From Lachnospiraceae bacterium (lineage in GTDB: Bacteria; Bacillota; Clostridia; Lachnospirales; Lachnospiraceae), in NCBI GenBank assembly GCA_017509985.1, contig JAFWOE010000019.1, forward strand, positions 30,524-94,523: a stretch of DNA of 64,000 nucleotides. The letters run 5' to 3'. Below are positions 27,474-36,166 of the stretch, one piece after another. The position numbers and the translations under genes were made by a program. Numbering within the stretch: the first letter of the stretch is position 1; every line of letters starts with the position of its first letter. A model generated the notes under the pieces. The model saw nothing but the letters and a program-made list of their open reading frames with translations. It ran no database searches and was not told the DNA's origin.

Positions 27474-28412
27474 TCACATCCCCATCTGCTTGGCAACCTC
27501 TGCCGCGAAGTCCTCTTCCTTCTTTTCGATACCTTCGCCGGTTTCGAATCTTACGAAGCCCTTGATATTGATGTTCGCACCGTTTGCCTTGGCAACCTGG
27601 GCAATGTAGGAAGCAACATTCTGCTTTCCGTCTTCTGCCTTAACGTAAACCTGATCCAGGAGGCAGATCTCTTTCAGCTCTTTGTTGACACGGCCCATGA
27701 TCATGCCTTCGATAACCTTTTCGGGTTTCTGGGATTCCTTGGGATCGTTCATGATCTGGCTGCGAAGGATCTCTTTCTCATGTGCGATGTATTCTTCGGA
27801 GATCTCATTCTTGTTGGTGTAGAGGGGCTTCAGAGCAGCAACCTGCATGGCAATGTTTTTGCCCATCTCTTTGATCTCGTCATTGACAACGTCGGTCTCA
27901 ACATCAACGAGAACACCGATCTTGCCGCCCATATGAGTGTAAAGGGCTACAAAACCGTTTTCTTCCGCAACCTGCTGGAAACGACGGATCTTCAGATTCT
28001 CGCCGATAACCGCGATCTGTCCCGCGAGTGCTTCGTTCACGGTCTTTGCCGGATCCTCTTTCCAGGGCTCTGCAAGGAAAGCGTCGATATCTGCTGCCTC
28101 GGTATCCATTGCCTGTGCGGCAACCTTTGCAACATAATCACGGAATACTTCGTTCTTGGCAACAAAGTCGGTCTCCGAATTCACTTCTACGGCAACCGCC
28201 TTCTTCTGGGCATCGTCTGCTGCAAGCATAACGATACCTTCCGCAGCGATCCTGCCGGCCTTTTTCTGTGCGGTAGCAAGGCCCTTCTCACGAAGCCATT
28301 CAATCGATTTATCCATATCGCCGTCGGTAGCGGAAAGAGCTTTTTTGCAATCCATCATTCCGGCGCCTGTCATTTCACGCAGTTCCTTGACCATTGCAGC
28401 TGTAATAGCCAT
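27474..28412 (-). CDS. tsf: Elongation factor Ts
   Basis: EF-Ts recycles EF-Tu by exchanging GDP for GTP. The 312-residue product has the UBA-like N-terminus with VKELREMTGAGMMDCKKAL, EGIVMLAADD, the core VEVNSETDFVAKNE with the TDF motif that contacts EF-Tu, and AALKPLY further on. It is 121 nt after rpsB and is followed by two terminators. Confidence 0.98.
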   Translation of the reverse strand: MAITAAMVKELREMTGAGMMDCKKALSATDGDMDKSIEWLREKGLATAQKKAGRIAAEGIVMLAADDAQKKAVAVEVNSETDFVAKNEVFRDYVAKVAAQAMDTEAADIDAFLAEPWKEDPAKTVNEALAGQIAVIGENLKIRRFQQVAEENGFVALYTHMGGKIGVLVDVETDVVNDEIKEMGKNIAMQVAALKPLYTNKNEISEEYIAHEKEILRSQIMNDPKESQKPEKVIEGMIMGRVNKELKEICLLDQVYVKAEDGKQNVASYIAQVAKANGANINIKGFVRFETGEGIEKKEEDFAAEVAKQMGM

Positions 28413-28430
28413 TTTTTATTCCTCCGTTCT

Positions 28431-28511
28431 TTACTTCTTTTCTTTTTTCGCATCCATATAAGCCCCGGCTGCCTTTATCAGGATGAAAAGGACCAGGATG
28501 CATAATTTCAT
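28431..28511 (-). CDS. Possible 26-residue membrane peptide between rpsB and tsf
   Basis: A short open frame starts with ATG at 28511 and encodes MKLCILVLFILIKAAGAY followed by MDAKKEKK: one hydrophobic stretch, then a basic end. It fills most of the rpsB-tsf gap. No clear ribosome binding site precedes it, and A/T-rich gaps often give such frames by chance. Confidence 0.2.
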   Translation of the reverse strand: MKLCILVLFILIKAAGAYMDAKKEKK

Positions 28512-28533
28512 CGCTTTTTTATTTATTGTTTTC

Positions 28534-29298
28534 TTATGCTTCTGCGTTTTCATCGACATCCGCTGTATAGGCCTGTCCGTCCTCAACGACTTCGATCTCA
28601 TCCTCTTCGAGGATCTCACCCTGCTTGGCTTCGATGACTGCGTCAGCCATCTTGCCTGCAATCAGTTTGATCGCACGGATCGCGTCGTCATTGCCGGGGA
28701 TAACATAGTCGAGTTCTTCCGGATCGCAGTTCGTATCGCAGATACCTACAAGCGGTATTCCGAGAACGTGCGCTTCCTGAACACAGATGCGTTCTTTCTT
28801 GGGATCAACAACGAAGATGATGTCCGGGAGCTTCTTCATATCCTTGATTCCGCCCAGGTTCTTCTGAAGTTTTTCGAGCTCTTTGTTGAGTGCGATTACT
28901 TCCTTCTTGGGAAGAACGTCGAAGGTCCCGTCTTCTGCCATCTTCTCGATATCTTTAAGACGTTTGATACGGCTCTGGATTGTTTTGAAGTTGGTAAGCA
29001 TTCCGCCGAGCCATCTTTCATTTACATAGAACATTCCGCAGCGGGTCGCTTCTGCTGCGATGGCATCCTGTGCCTGTTTCTTGGTTCCGACAAAAAGTAC
29101 GGTGCCGCCGGCTGCAGCGCAGTCTGCGATCGCGTTGTAAGCGTCATCTACCATGCCGACGGTCTTCTGAAGGTCGATGATGTAGATACCGTTTCTTTCG
29201 GTGTAGATGTACGGAGCCATCTTGGGGTTCCATCTTCTTGTCTGGTGACCGAAGTGTACGCCTGCTTCAAGCAGCTGTTTCATTGAAATTACGCCCAT
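28534..29298 (-). CDS. rpsB: 30S ribosomal protein S2
   Basis: S2 is one of the last proteins added to the 30S subunit. The 254-residue product has [23 protein letters not shown] in parts, [19 protein letters not shown], and [12 protein letters not shown]; the acidic C-terminal tail ([10 protein letters not shown]) is common in Clostridia. The ATG at 29298 has GGAG upstream. It is the first gene of rpsB-tsf. Confidence 0.98.
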   Translation of the reverse strand: MGVISMKQLLEAGVHFGHQTRRWNPKMAPYIYTERNGIYIIDLQKTVGMVDDAYNAIADCAAAGGTVLFVGTKKQAQDAIAAEATRCGMFYVNERWLGGMLTNFKTIQSRIKRLKDIEKMAEDGTFDVLPKKEVIALNKELEKLQKNLGGIKDMKKLPDIIFVVDPKKERICVQEAHVLGIPLVGICDTNCDPEELDYVIPGNDDAIRAIKLIAGKMADAVIEAKQGEILEEDEIEVVEDGQAYTADVDENAEA

Positions 29299-29404
29299 GT
29301 TTTGTTTCTCCTTTTTTGGTTTTTTCTTCCCCGCACGTCACTCCTTAAGACGACCTGTCATAAAGGCACCGGTCTTACAGTCTGTGCAGGTGTTTTTTAC
29401 GAGC
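29299..29404 (-). promoter_or_regulatory. rpsB leader with hairpin
   Basis: The leader of about 105 nt can form TAAGAC/GTCTTA (roughly 29342-29373) around an inner helix. Leaders at this place are known in several phyla to bind S2, but I could not test this one against a model. Confidence 0.3.
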
Positions 29405-29410
29405 CTTACT

Positions 29411-29440
29411 ACTATATCACAGGGGCTGCAGCAAAAGCAA
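29411..29440 (-). promoter_or_regulatory. Promoter of rpsB-tsf
   Basis: TTGCTT (29435-29440), 18-bp spacer, TATAGT (29411-29416) on the minus strand. Confidence 0.6.
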
Positions 29441-29525
29441 GATATAATTTTATCGTCTGTATGCTTCCGAAGTCCGGAAACATGCAGACGATAAGATTTC
29501 ACCATGCTTATACTGCCGTCCGTGT

Positions 29526-29825
29526 TTATTCAAACCATTCACGGACCGAATCCTGACACTTGAACATGCAGAATTCAATGACATCATACTTCTGAAGTCC
29601 GGACTTCAGGAGCGGGTCGTTCTCTCCGAACTCCTTTGCCCACTCTTCACTTTCGCCCCTCACGACCATCACTCCGCTTCCGGCCGGTTTGGGACCGCCG
29701 AACAGAAGCGTCCCGTCAGCAAAAAACTTTGATGTATATACTTTGTGCTCTGCCAGGACCGCATCGAAGTCAACGCCTTCGGGAGCGTTTTCACTGTCTC
29801 TTCCGTTGAGGATAAAATACTTCAT
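29526..29825 (-). CDS. YciI family protein
   Basis: A 99-residue ferredoxin-like-fold protein of the YciI family. It has the EHKVYTSKFFADGTLLFGGP segment (seen as LAEHKVYTSKF and LLFGGPKP), with the conserved His, and a Asp later in ENDPLLKSG. Relatives include dehalogenase-like and putative stress proteins; no precise reaction is known. It follows metA by 24 nt and is probably the last gene of rluF-ligA-metA. Confidence 0.85.
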   Translation of the reverse strand: MKYFILNGRDSENAPEGVDFDAVLAEHKVYTSKFFADGTLLFGGPKPAGSGVMVVRGESEEWAKEFGENDPLLKSGLQKYDVIEFCMFKCQDSVREWFE

Positions 29826-29849
29826 AATTCCTCCTTTTGCACTTGGTTG

Positions 29850-30776
29850 CTACACCAGTTTCTTTATATCGGTAATGATATAAGGCGTCCTCTGATATAC
29901 GTAGTAGTTCAGCCAGTTCATATAGAGATTGATGGAATGCGACCTCCATCTCAGCAGCGGCCTCTTAGCCGGATCGTCGTCTTCGAAGTAATTCACGGGC
30001 GGTTTTATGTCCAGTCCTTTATTTATGTCTCTTTCGTATTCCTGCTGAAGGGTGAGGCGGTCATACTCAGGATGTCCCTGAACGAAGATCTTTTTTCCGA
30101 GATCCGCCGACCCCAGAAAGAAGCCCGCCTCTTTGGACGCGGCATGGATTATGATCTTGTCGCATTTCCGGATTTCTTCCAGCGGGGTATCCGCGTTTCT
30201 GGAATGCGGGGCCAGAAAGACATCGTCAAAGCCGCGAAGGATCGGCAGCCTCCTGTGCTGCACCTCATGCCAGAACACCCCGAAGATCTTTTCCGGAAGA
30301 TTGCGCTTCTTCAGCCCGTAGAAGTAATACATCGCAGCCTGGGCGGCCCAGCACTGGTACATGACCGATGTGACGTGCCTTTCGCTCCATTCGAAAATCC
30401 TCGTCAGCTCGTCCCAGTAATCGACCTCCTCGAACTCAAGAAGCTCGACCGGCGCGCCGGTAATGATCATTCCGTCAAAGGTGTCTTCCTTGATGTCTTC
30501 GAACTCCACGTAAAAACGGTTGAGGTGGCTTAAGGATGCATTCTTGAACTCATGCGAGGCAACCTTCATAAAAGTGACGTCGACCTGAAGGGCAGAATTG
30601 GAAAGGCACCGCAGGTTCTGCAGTTCCGCCTCCTCTTTTTTGGGCATAAGGTTGAGGAAAAGGATGCTTAAGGGACGGATATCCTGATGGAGCGCCCGTT
30701 CTTCATCCATTACAAATATGTTCTCTCTCTCCAGTATCTCTCTGGCCGGCAGGTCTTTTTGAACTTTAATAGGCAT
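29850..30776 (-). CDS. metA: Homoserine O-acetyltransferase (MetA type)
   Basis: The first step of methionine synthesis from homoserine. The 308-residue protein has the catalytic Cys142 in MYQCWAAQA and the His235/Glu237 pair in GHPEYDR. Residue 111, which decides the acyl donor in this family, is Glu (APVELLEF), the acetyl-CoA type; the succinyl-CoA enzymes have Gly. It should therefore make O-acetylhomoserine, the substrate of MetY at 61547-62845. It follows ligA by 20 nt. Confidence 0.95.
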   Translation of the reverse strand: MPIKVQKDLPAREILERENIFVMDEERALHQDIRPLSILFLNLMPKKEEAELQNLRCLSNSALQVDVTFMKVASHEFKNASLSHLNRFYVEFEDIKEDTFDGMIITGAPVELLEFEEVDYWDELTRIFEWSERHVTSVMYQCWAAQAAMYYFYGLKKRNLPEKIFGVFWHEVQHRRLPILRGFDDVFLAPHSRNADTPLEEIRKCDKIIIHAASKEAGFFLGSADLGKKIFVQGHPEYDRLTLQQEYERDINKGLDIKPPVNYFEDDDPAKRPLLRWRSHSINLYMNWLNYYVYQRTPYIITDIKKLV

Positions 30777-30796
30777 TTATCATCATCTCCTGTGAG

Positions 30797-32761
30797 TTAT
30801 GTAAACTTCTCGTTGAATTTATCTTCCGTAATGACCGGTATGCCGAGTTCGGCCGCTGTCCGGTTCTTGGAAGAAGCAGATGCCGCATCGTTGTTGATCA
30901 GGTAATCGGTCTTTCTACTGACGCTCCCGGCTACTTTTCCGCCGGCATTCTCGATATATTCCTTCAGCGCATTCCGGTTTTCATAATGGTTCAGGGAACC
31001 GGTGATCACAAACGTCTTTCCGGCAAGCAAACTGTTTCCGGCCGGTTTTTCCGGCTTTTCAAACTCCATGACGTCCAGCAGGGCACGATAGGCTTCACGG
31101 TTCTTCTCCTTTGCCCACCATTCCTTATATACTCCGGCCGTCAGTTCTCCGATCCCCTCAACGGCAACAAGTTCATCCACGTCCGCGTCCATGACTTTTT
31201 CCGGATCATTGTCAAAAGCATTCGCGATCAGCCGGGCTGCCGCCGTACCGATGTTCGGGATCCCGAGTCCGCAGATCAGTCTTGCAAGCGTTGTTTTCCG
31301 CGCCTTTTCGATCGAAGCGGTAAGCTTCTCAAAAGATTTTTCGCCAAAGCCTTCCATCTCCGTGATCTCGCTCCGGTGGTCTTTGAGCCGGAAAATATCC
31401 GCAAAGGTGGAGATCAGGCCGGCACCGATCAGTTTTTCAAGAATGGCTTCCGAGATTCCTTCTATATTAACAGCTTCTCTCCCGACAAACAACGCAAAAG
31501 ATTTGATCGCCTTGGCGGGACAGTCCGGATTTCCGCAAAACAGTGTCTTCACACCGTTTTCATCTTTGATATGGGTGGCTGACCCGCAGACCGGGCAGTA
31601 TTCGGGCGGACGGCAGCTTCCGCTCCTCGTCCGGTTTTCCGCGATCTGCGGAATGATCATGTTGGCCTTATAGACCAGGATCTCATCACCTTCGCCGAGG
31701 GCCAGTTCTTCCATGATGCTTAAATTATGCACGCTTGCCCTCGAAACGGTCGTTCCTTCCAGTTCCACCGGTTCGAATACAGCGATGGGATTGATCAGTC
31801 CCGTCCTGGAAGGGCTCCATTCGATCTCTTTCAAATGCGTTGCCCTCTGTTCATCTGCCCACTTGAAAGCAAACGAATTCCTGGGGAATTTTGCCGTCGT
31901 TCCCAGCGATTCCCCGTAGGCTATGTCATCGTAAAGGGCAACCAGTCCGTCGGAAGGAAACGGATTTGCCGCGATGGCCTTTTTGAAATATTCCATGGCT
32001 TCGTCCAGCGTATCTTTCGTTACCTCGCGGAACTCCACGACATCAAAGCCCTGCGCCTTCAGCCATTCAAACTCTTCTTTATGTGAATTGTGGAAATCCA
32101 CGCCTTCCGCCTTTACCAGCGAAAAGGCCTTCAGCCGGACATTCCGTGCTGCGGTCACTTCGCTGTTCAGCTGGCGGACCGAACCGCTGCAGAGATTTCT
32201 CGGATTTTTGTATTTTGCATCCGCATCCTCGATCCGGCGGTTGATCTCTTCAAAGTCTTCGTAGGTGATATAAGCCTCACCCCGGAGGATCAGTTCTCCC
32301 TTGAAGGAGATCGAAAGCGGAAGGTCCTTAAAGGCCCTGGCATTCGGCGTTACGACTTCCCCGATCCTGCCGTCGCCGCGCGTCACGGCAAGGGACAGCT
32401 CTCCGCCGGTATATGTCAGCACGATCGTCAGTCCGTCCATCTTCCAGGAAAGGAGGGTCTTGTTTTCTCCGATAAAGCTTCGGAGCGTTTCCGGATCCTT
32501 CGTTTTATCCAGTGAAAGCATCGGCCTCTCGTGCTGCATTTTAGGCAGTTCATCCACTGCTTCGTAGCCGACACGGATCGTCGGGGAATCCGCATAACGG
32601 ATGTTCGTCTCCTCCTCCAGAGCCGCAAGTTCATCATAAAGCCTGTCGTACGTCAGGTTGTCCATGATCTCGGCATCTTCCGCATAATAAGCTTTGGAAG
32701 CCCTGTTCAGAAGGTCGGTCAGCTCCTTTATCCGCTCTCTTTTACTGTTCACATCCTGCAC
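30797..32761 (-). CDS. ligA: NAD-dependent DNA ligase LigA
   Basis: Seals nicks in DNA during replication and repair. The 654-residue enzyme has the Ia domain for NMN (AYYAEDAEIMDNLTYDRLYDEL in parts), the nucleotidyl-transfer Lys in WKMDGLTI, an OB domain, a four-Cys zinc finger (CPVC and CGNPDC), the HhH region and a BRCT domain (LLAGKTFVITGSL) at the C-terminus. The start is a GTG inside the end of rluF, with AAGGAG 10 nt upstream. It overlaps rluF by about 20 nt. Confidence 0.97.
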   Translation of the reverse strand: MQDVNSKRERIKELTDLLNRASKAYYAEDAEIMDNLTYDRLYDELAALEEETNIRYADSPTIRVGYEAVDELPKMQHERPMLSLDKTKDPETLRSFIGENKTLLSWKMDGLTIVLTYTGGELSLAVTRGDGRIGEVVTPNARAFKDLPLSISFKGELILRGEAYITYEDFEEINRRIEDADAKYKNPRNLCSGSVRQLNSEVTAARNVRLKAFSLVKAEGVDFHNSHKEEFEWLKAQGFDVVEFREVTKDTLDEAMEYFKKAIAANPFPSDGLVALYDDIAYGESLGTTAKFPRNSFAFKWADEQRATHLKEIEWSPSRTGLINPIAVFEPVELEGTTVSRASVHNLSIMEELALGEGDEILVYKANMIIPQIAENRTRSGSCRPPEYCPVCGSATHIKDENGVKTLFCGNPDCPAKAIKSFALFVGREAVNIEGISEAILEKLIGAGLISTFADIFRLKDHRSEITEMEGFGEKSFEKLTASIEKARKTTLARLICGLGIPNIGTAAARLIANAFDNDPEKVMDADVDELVAVEGIGELTAGVYKEWWAKEKNREAYRALLDVMEFEKPEKPAGNSLLAGKTFVITGSLNHYENRNALKEYIENAGGKVAGSVSRKTDYLINNDAASASSKNRTAAELGIPVITEDKFNEKFT

Positions 32762-33446
32762 GTTTTCTAAGCTCCTTTATTTCCCCCGCGCCGAGTTTCC
32801 GGATATTACCGGGCTTCAGCTCACCCAGCCGGATATTTTCGATCCGGATGCGTTCCAGTTTTTTTACTTTCAGTCCGAACACCTTGCACATCCTGCGGAT
32901 CTGACGATTGATGCCCTGGGTCAGTACTATATGGAATTCATTCTCACCGCTGATCCAGGCGCGGCACGGCAGTGTTTTTCTCCGGATCTCCGGCAGCCAG
33001 ACCCCTTTCTGCATTTCTCCTGTCACAGAGTCATCCAGGCTGCCGGCAACGGTAACGACATATTCTTTTTCGTGGCCTCTGCCGCCGGTCATCAGGGAAT
33101 TGATCAGATCCCCGTCATTGGTCAGGATCAGAAGGCCTTCGGAATCTTTATCCAGTCTCCCCGCATAAGTGATGAATCCCCTGATATCGATGCACTTATA
33201 CAGATTGTTCTCTTCTTTTTCGGAGAGGGTGCAGACGATGCCCTTCGGCTTGTTTAACGCAAAATAGAGATGTTTCCGGGAAACGTCCAGAGGTCTTCCG
33301 TTCACCGTGACCTCGTCGCCTTCGTTCACCACATCTCCAAGTTCCGCTTTGTTTCCGTTTAAGAAGACCGCCCCCTCTTCAATAAGGCGGTCGGCCTCTC
33401 TCCGCGAGCATAACCCGCTCTGTGATATGTATCGGTTTATTCTCAT
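32742..33446 (-). CDS. rluF: RluF-like 23S rRNA pseudouridine synthase
   Basis: A 234-residue RsuA/RluB/RluF-family enzyme: S4 domain at residues ~1-60 (MRINRYISQSGLCSRREAD), then the catalytic domain with Asp in GRLDKDSEGLLILTNDG, and the late LTQGINRQIRRMC. Wording such as HEKEYVVTV and the absence of an insertion point to the RluF branch, which modifies position 2604 and neighbours in Escherichia coli. The start at 33446 is favoured over a GTG 10 codons upstream because the S4 domain begins there. Confidence 0.88.
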   Translation of the reverse strand: MRINRYISQSGLCSRREADRLIEEGAVFLNGNKAELGDVVNEGDEVTVNGRPLDVSRKHLYFALNKPKGIVCTLSEKEENNLYKCIDIRGFITYAGRLDKDSEGLLILTNDGDLINSLMTGGRGHEKEYVVTVAGSLDDSVTGEMQKGVWLPEIRRKTLPCRAWISGENEFHIVLTQGINRQIRRMCKVFGLKVKKLERIRIENIRLGELKPGNIRKLGAGEIKELRKRAGCEQ

Positions 33447-33516
33447 CCGGCTGCTGCCTGTTCCTTTTTTTATCACGCGCCGGCACAGCTTCTCTTTACG
33501 TCTGCTCTATCCTTAT

Positions 33517-33544
33517 ACAGCCGGACACTTCTGTGCCCGACTGT
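33517..33544 (-). terminator. Hairpin after the 33.6-kb membrane protein gene
   Basis: ACAGTCGGGCAC pairs with GTGTCCGGCTGT (two G-U pairs) around 4 nt. No T run follows, so it may be a weak terminator or an RNA end protector. Confidence 0.45.
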
Positions 33545-33557
33545 ATCAAAACAGGTT

Positions 33558-34385
33558 TTATTCTGCAGGGCTGTCTTCTCCGCCGCCTTCGGGTTCCGCG
33601 CCCGTCTCTCCTTCTGCTGTGCCCTGCTCTCCTTCCGCTGCGGCGGGCTGTCCGGACTGCTGGGCTTCCACAGCTTTGTAAGCCTCATTCACGTTCGCTA
33701 TGACCTGCTGGGCTTCCGGCTTATTGATCACTTCATCGATCGCCGCCTGGTTCTCAGCCGTTGTTTTGTCTGAAGCCATACGGATAATACCGTCACTGCC
33801 GGTTACCAGATAATACGCTCCGATTCCGGGGTAAGTCTTTCCGGTCGCACGCTCGGTATAGTCAAACGTTGTCAGTGCAACATATTCGCCGCTCTTTGTG
33901 CCGGGATATTCATACACGAAGACATTGCTGAATGCAGAAAACGGATGACCGGCTTCTATGACAGCGATCGTCCCCTTGTCCAGCTCTTCGGAATATGCCG
34001 AAGCCGTATCGACATCACCATCGGCAACCGCATCCAGATAAGTGATCACGGTCCCCGGGACATCCAGCGAAGGATAACCGGAAGCGGCTGTTTCCGCCTG
34101 TGAAGAAGCGCTCGCGGTGCTCGCGGCACTCGGTGTAACGGTGATCGTAGTCGTCGGGCCTTTTTGCCACTCCGACCCTGCAGATACCGCACTTGCCGCC
34201 GCTGCTTCGGCTTCGGGAGCTGTATTTTTTTTGTTGTTGGAAGCTTTTACGGCGAAAATCACGATCAAAGCAACAATCAGGGCGGCAGCGGCAATCAGAA
34301 TATACCGCAGATTATCAGATACCCACTCTCTCAATACAGATAAGAACGATTCCTGCTTTTGAGGCCTTCTTGCTCTTCTATCCAT
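33558..34385 (-). CDS. Single-pass membrane protein with extracellular NTF2-like domain
   Basis: A 275-residue protein I do not recognise by function. A short basic cytoplasmic N-terminus is followed by one membrane helix (YILIAAAALIVALIVIFAV, about residues 27-45), an Ala/Ser/Thr-rich linker, a globular domain (about 105-225; VITYLDAVADGDVDTA, then ALTTFDYTERATGKTY) resembling small NTF2-like folds of Gram-positive surface proteins, and a Gly/Glu/Ala-rich tail. The ATG at 34385 has GAGGTG upstream. It lies just after tRNA-Arg. Confidence 0.75.
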   Translation of the reverse strand: MDRRARRPQKQESFLSVLREWVSDNLRYILIAAAALIVALIVIFAVKASNNKKNTAPEAEAAAASAVSAGSEWQKGPTTTITVTPSAASTASASSQAETAASGYPSLDVPGTVITYLDAVADGDVDTASAYSEELDKGTIAVIEAGHPFSAFSNVFVYEYPGTKSGEYVALTTFDYTERATGKTYPGIGAYYLVTGSDGIIRMASDKTTAENQAAIDEVINKPEAQQVIANVNEAYKAVEAQQSGQPAAAEGEQGTAEGETGAEPEGGGEDSPAE

Positions 34386-34484
34386 AATGCACCTCATGAA
34401 AACCGTTGGCTCTGCCCATGAAAAGCAAAGCGATCACTATACCGCTGCAGTCTCCGGAATAAGAAACACCCTTCCTGCATGAAC

Positions 34485-34557
34485 CGCGTTTGGAGGGAAT
34501 CGAACCCCCGACACGCGGCACCGGAAACCGCTGCTCTATCCACTGAGCTACAAACGC
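34485..34557 (-). tRNA. tRNA-Arg (anticodon CCG)
   Basis: Folded by eye: acceptor GCGTTTG/CAAACGC, D arm GCTC/GAGC, anticodon stem GCGGT/GCCGC with loop TTCCGGT giving anticodon CCG (reads CGG), T arm GGGGG/CCCTC with TTCGATT, and G at position 73. The CCA end is not encoded. Its 5' end overlaps the stop region of the DUF5688 gene by 10 nt. Confidence 0.95.
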
Positions 34558-35237
34558 TGACGAACATCTTCTGGTCTGTCCGTTGATAATGATAGCATAG
34601 CATTTTGCCCGTTGTCAATTGCGACAGACCGTCCGGCCCGGCTGTATTTATAGATATTATAAGACAGGATCTCATCATCTGCGACCTCCGTATCATTGAC
34701 CGTCCGGACCAGTTTTCTTAAGTCCTCCCCGTAGATATCCTCCTGTTCCGGAAGGATCAGGCACTCATGAATGCTGGAAGGAATGATATACAGGTCGCTG
34801 TCCAGTTTGTCCGCGATCAGATCCATCAGATCCGGATAATACATGGTTACGGCGCCCAAATACATCTTTTCATTGGTCAGGACGAACAGAGGGGTTCCGT
34901 CATCTTCCAATTCCTCCCTGAGCACTTCGGACAAGGGCATCATGACCGCTCTTTTTTTAAGGATCGTGTTTTTCCAGGCCAGGCTCCGGATCTCCTCCTC
35001 GCTTTTTCCCAGTTCCGCGGCCGGCTCATAGGTCAGCGGCTCGGTCAGGATCCGGTCACCGGAATTTTTTTCCAGATAATAAATGACCGCCAGATCCGAA
35101 TAACGTTCATGAAGCAGGTTTTTCAGGTCGGGCTTGAATCTTTCGTAATTGACCGCCTCGCAGTAGATTTCCTCGCAGACCCTGTCCGAAACAGAAGAGC
35201 TGCTTTTTCCGACGGAATGACTGATGGTTTTGTTCAT
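34548..35237 (-). CDS. DUF5688 family protein
   Basis: A 229-residue cytoplasmic protein of the DUF5688 family, which I know mainly from Lachnospiraceae and which has no assigned function. Family features are LAVIYYLEKN, a mid-region EVLREELEDDGTPLFVLTNE, LGSD-like LDSDLYIIPSSIHECLILPE and LSYNIYKY near the end. The ATG at 35237 has AAGGAGG upstream; the frame is open for 40 more codons upstream but that part is not family-like. The 3' end contains the tRNA-Arg promoter and overlaps the tRNA gene itself. Confidence 0.85.
   Translation of the reverse strand: MNKTISHSVGKSSSSVSDRVCEEIYCEAVNYERFKPDLKNLLHERYSDLAVIYYLEKNSGDRILTEPLTYEPAAELGKSEEEIRSLAWKNTILKKRAVMMPLSEVLREELEDDGTPLFVLTNEKMYLGAVTMYYPDLMDLIADKLDSDLYIIPSSIHECLILPEQEDIYGEDLRKLVRTVNDTEVADDEILSYNIYKYSRAGRSVAIDNGQNAMLSLSTDRPEDVRQRL
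34589..34618 (-). promoter_or_regulatory. Promoter of tRNA-Arg, inside the DUF5688 gene
   Basis: TTGACA (34613-34618), 18-bp spacer, TATCAT (34589-34594), about 32 nt before the tRNA 5' end and within the last codons of the upstream gene. Confidence 0.65.
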
Positions 35238-35403
35238 GGGCTGAACCTCCTTAAAGAAATGAAAAATAGAATAGATTGTCAGACAGGAACCCGACATACG
35301 CAAAGAAAACTGCGTTCTGAATGAGAAAGCAGGCTCCTGGTTCGAAAGCACAGACAAAACAGCCGGAGCAGCTGTCTGGCTTAAGACTCATAAAGAATTA
35401 AAA

Positions 35404-35430
35404 GAAAAAATTCAGGCCGAATGCCCTGAA
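35404..35430 (-). terminator. Terminator of efp
   Basis: Minus strand: TTCAGG, 8-nt loop, CCTGAA, then TTTTTTC. Two further hairpins (GGCTGG/CCAGCC near 35490-35508, and CCCCGG/CCGGGG near 35437-35454) lie between it and the efp stop. Confidence 0.8.
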
Positions 35431-35516
35431 AGCCCCGCCCCGGTGAGATCCGGGGCAGCGGCTAGAGAAATCAAGAGTTTATGAGGCTGGCTGAAAACCA
35501 GCCGGATGATTAAGGA

Positions 35517-36074
35517 TCAGACGCGCTTCAAGTACTCACTGGTTCTTGTATCGATCTGAACCACGTCGTCGATATTGACGAAAAGAGGAACGGAGATCTG
35601 TGCGCCGGTTTCTACGATTGCCGGCTTGGTAGCACCCTGTGCGGTATTGCCTGCAAAGCCCGGCTCGGTATCCGTAATCTCAAGTTCTACGAAAAGAGGC
35701 GGCTCGACCGAGAAAACATCCCCGTTGTAGGAGCAGATCTTGACCATTTCATTTTCTTTTACGAATGTCAGTGCATCGCCGATCGTATCTTCGTTAAGGG
35801 CGATCTGTTCGTAGGTCTCGGTATCCATGAAATAATAAAGGGATCCGTCGTTGTAGAGATACTGCATATCCACTCTGTCGATACGGGCCTGCGGGAATTT
35901 TTCCGTAGGACGGAAAGTCTTTTCCACAACACCGCCGGATTTGATGTTTTTAAGCTTAGTCCGGACAAACGGAGAGCCTTTTCCCGGCTTAACGTGCTGG
36001 AACTCGATAACCTGTACGACATTTCCGTCTATATCAAGGGTAATACCGTTTCTGAAATCGCCTGCTGAAATCAT
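35517..36074 (-). CDS. efp: Elongation factor P
   Basis: EF-P relieves ribosome stalling at proline runs. The 185-residue protein has the N-terminal domain with the loop KPGKGSPFV, whose tip Lys may be modified, the middle domain, and the C-terminal OB domain with [14 protein letters not shown]. The ATG at 36074 ([10 protein letters not shown]) has GGAGG upstream; an in-frame start 5 codons earlier is not needed. It has its own promoter and terminator. Confidence 0.97.
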   Translation of the reverse strand: MISAGDFRNGITLDIDGNVVQVIEFQHVKPGKGSPFVRTKLKNIKSGGVVEKTFRPTEKFPQARIDRVDMQYLYNDGSLYYFMDTETYEQIALNEDTIGDALTFVKENEMVKICSYNGDVFSVEPPLFVELEITDTEPGFAGNTAQGATKPAIVETGAQISVPLFVNIDDVVQIDTRTSEYLKRV

Positions 36075-36111
36075 ACCTGTTTCCTCCAAATATCTAAATT
36101 ACTGTTTTTTA

Positions 36112-36140
36112 ATTCTATAACAGAAGACTCGTTTTCGCAA
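36112..36140 (-). promoter_or_regulatory. Promoter of efp
   Basis: TTGCGA (36135-36140), 17 bp, TAGAAT (36112-36117) on the minus strand. Confidence 0.5.
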
Positions 36141-36166
36141 CCGGAAATAAAAGGATCCGAAGCAGA

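Noticed and set aside
35238..35357. Longer N-terminus of the DUF5688 protein
   Set aside because: The extra 40 codons are not family-like and a strong AAGGAGG site precedes the ATG at 35237.
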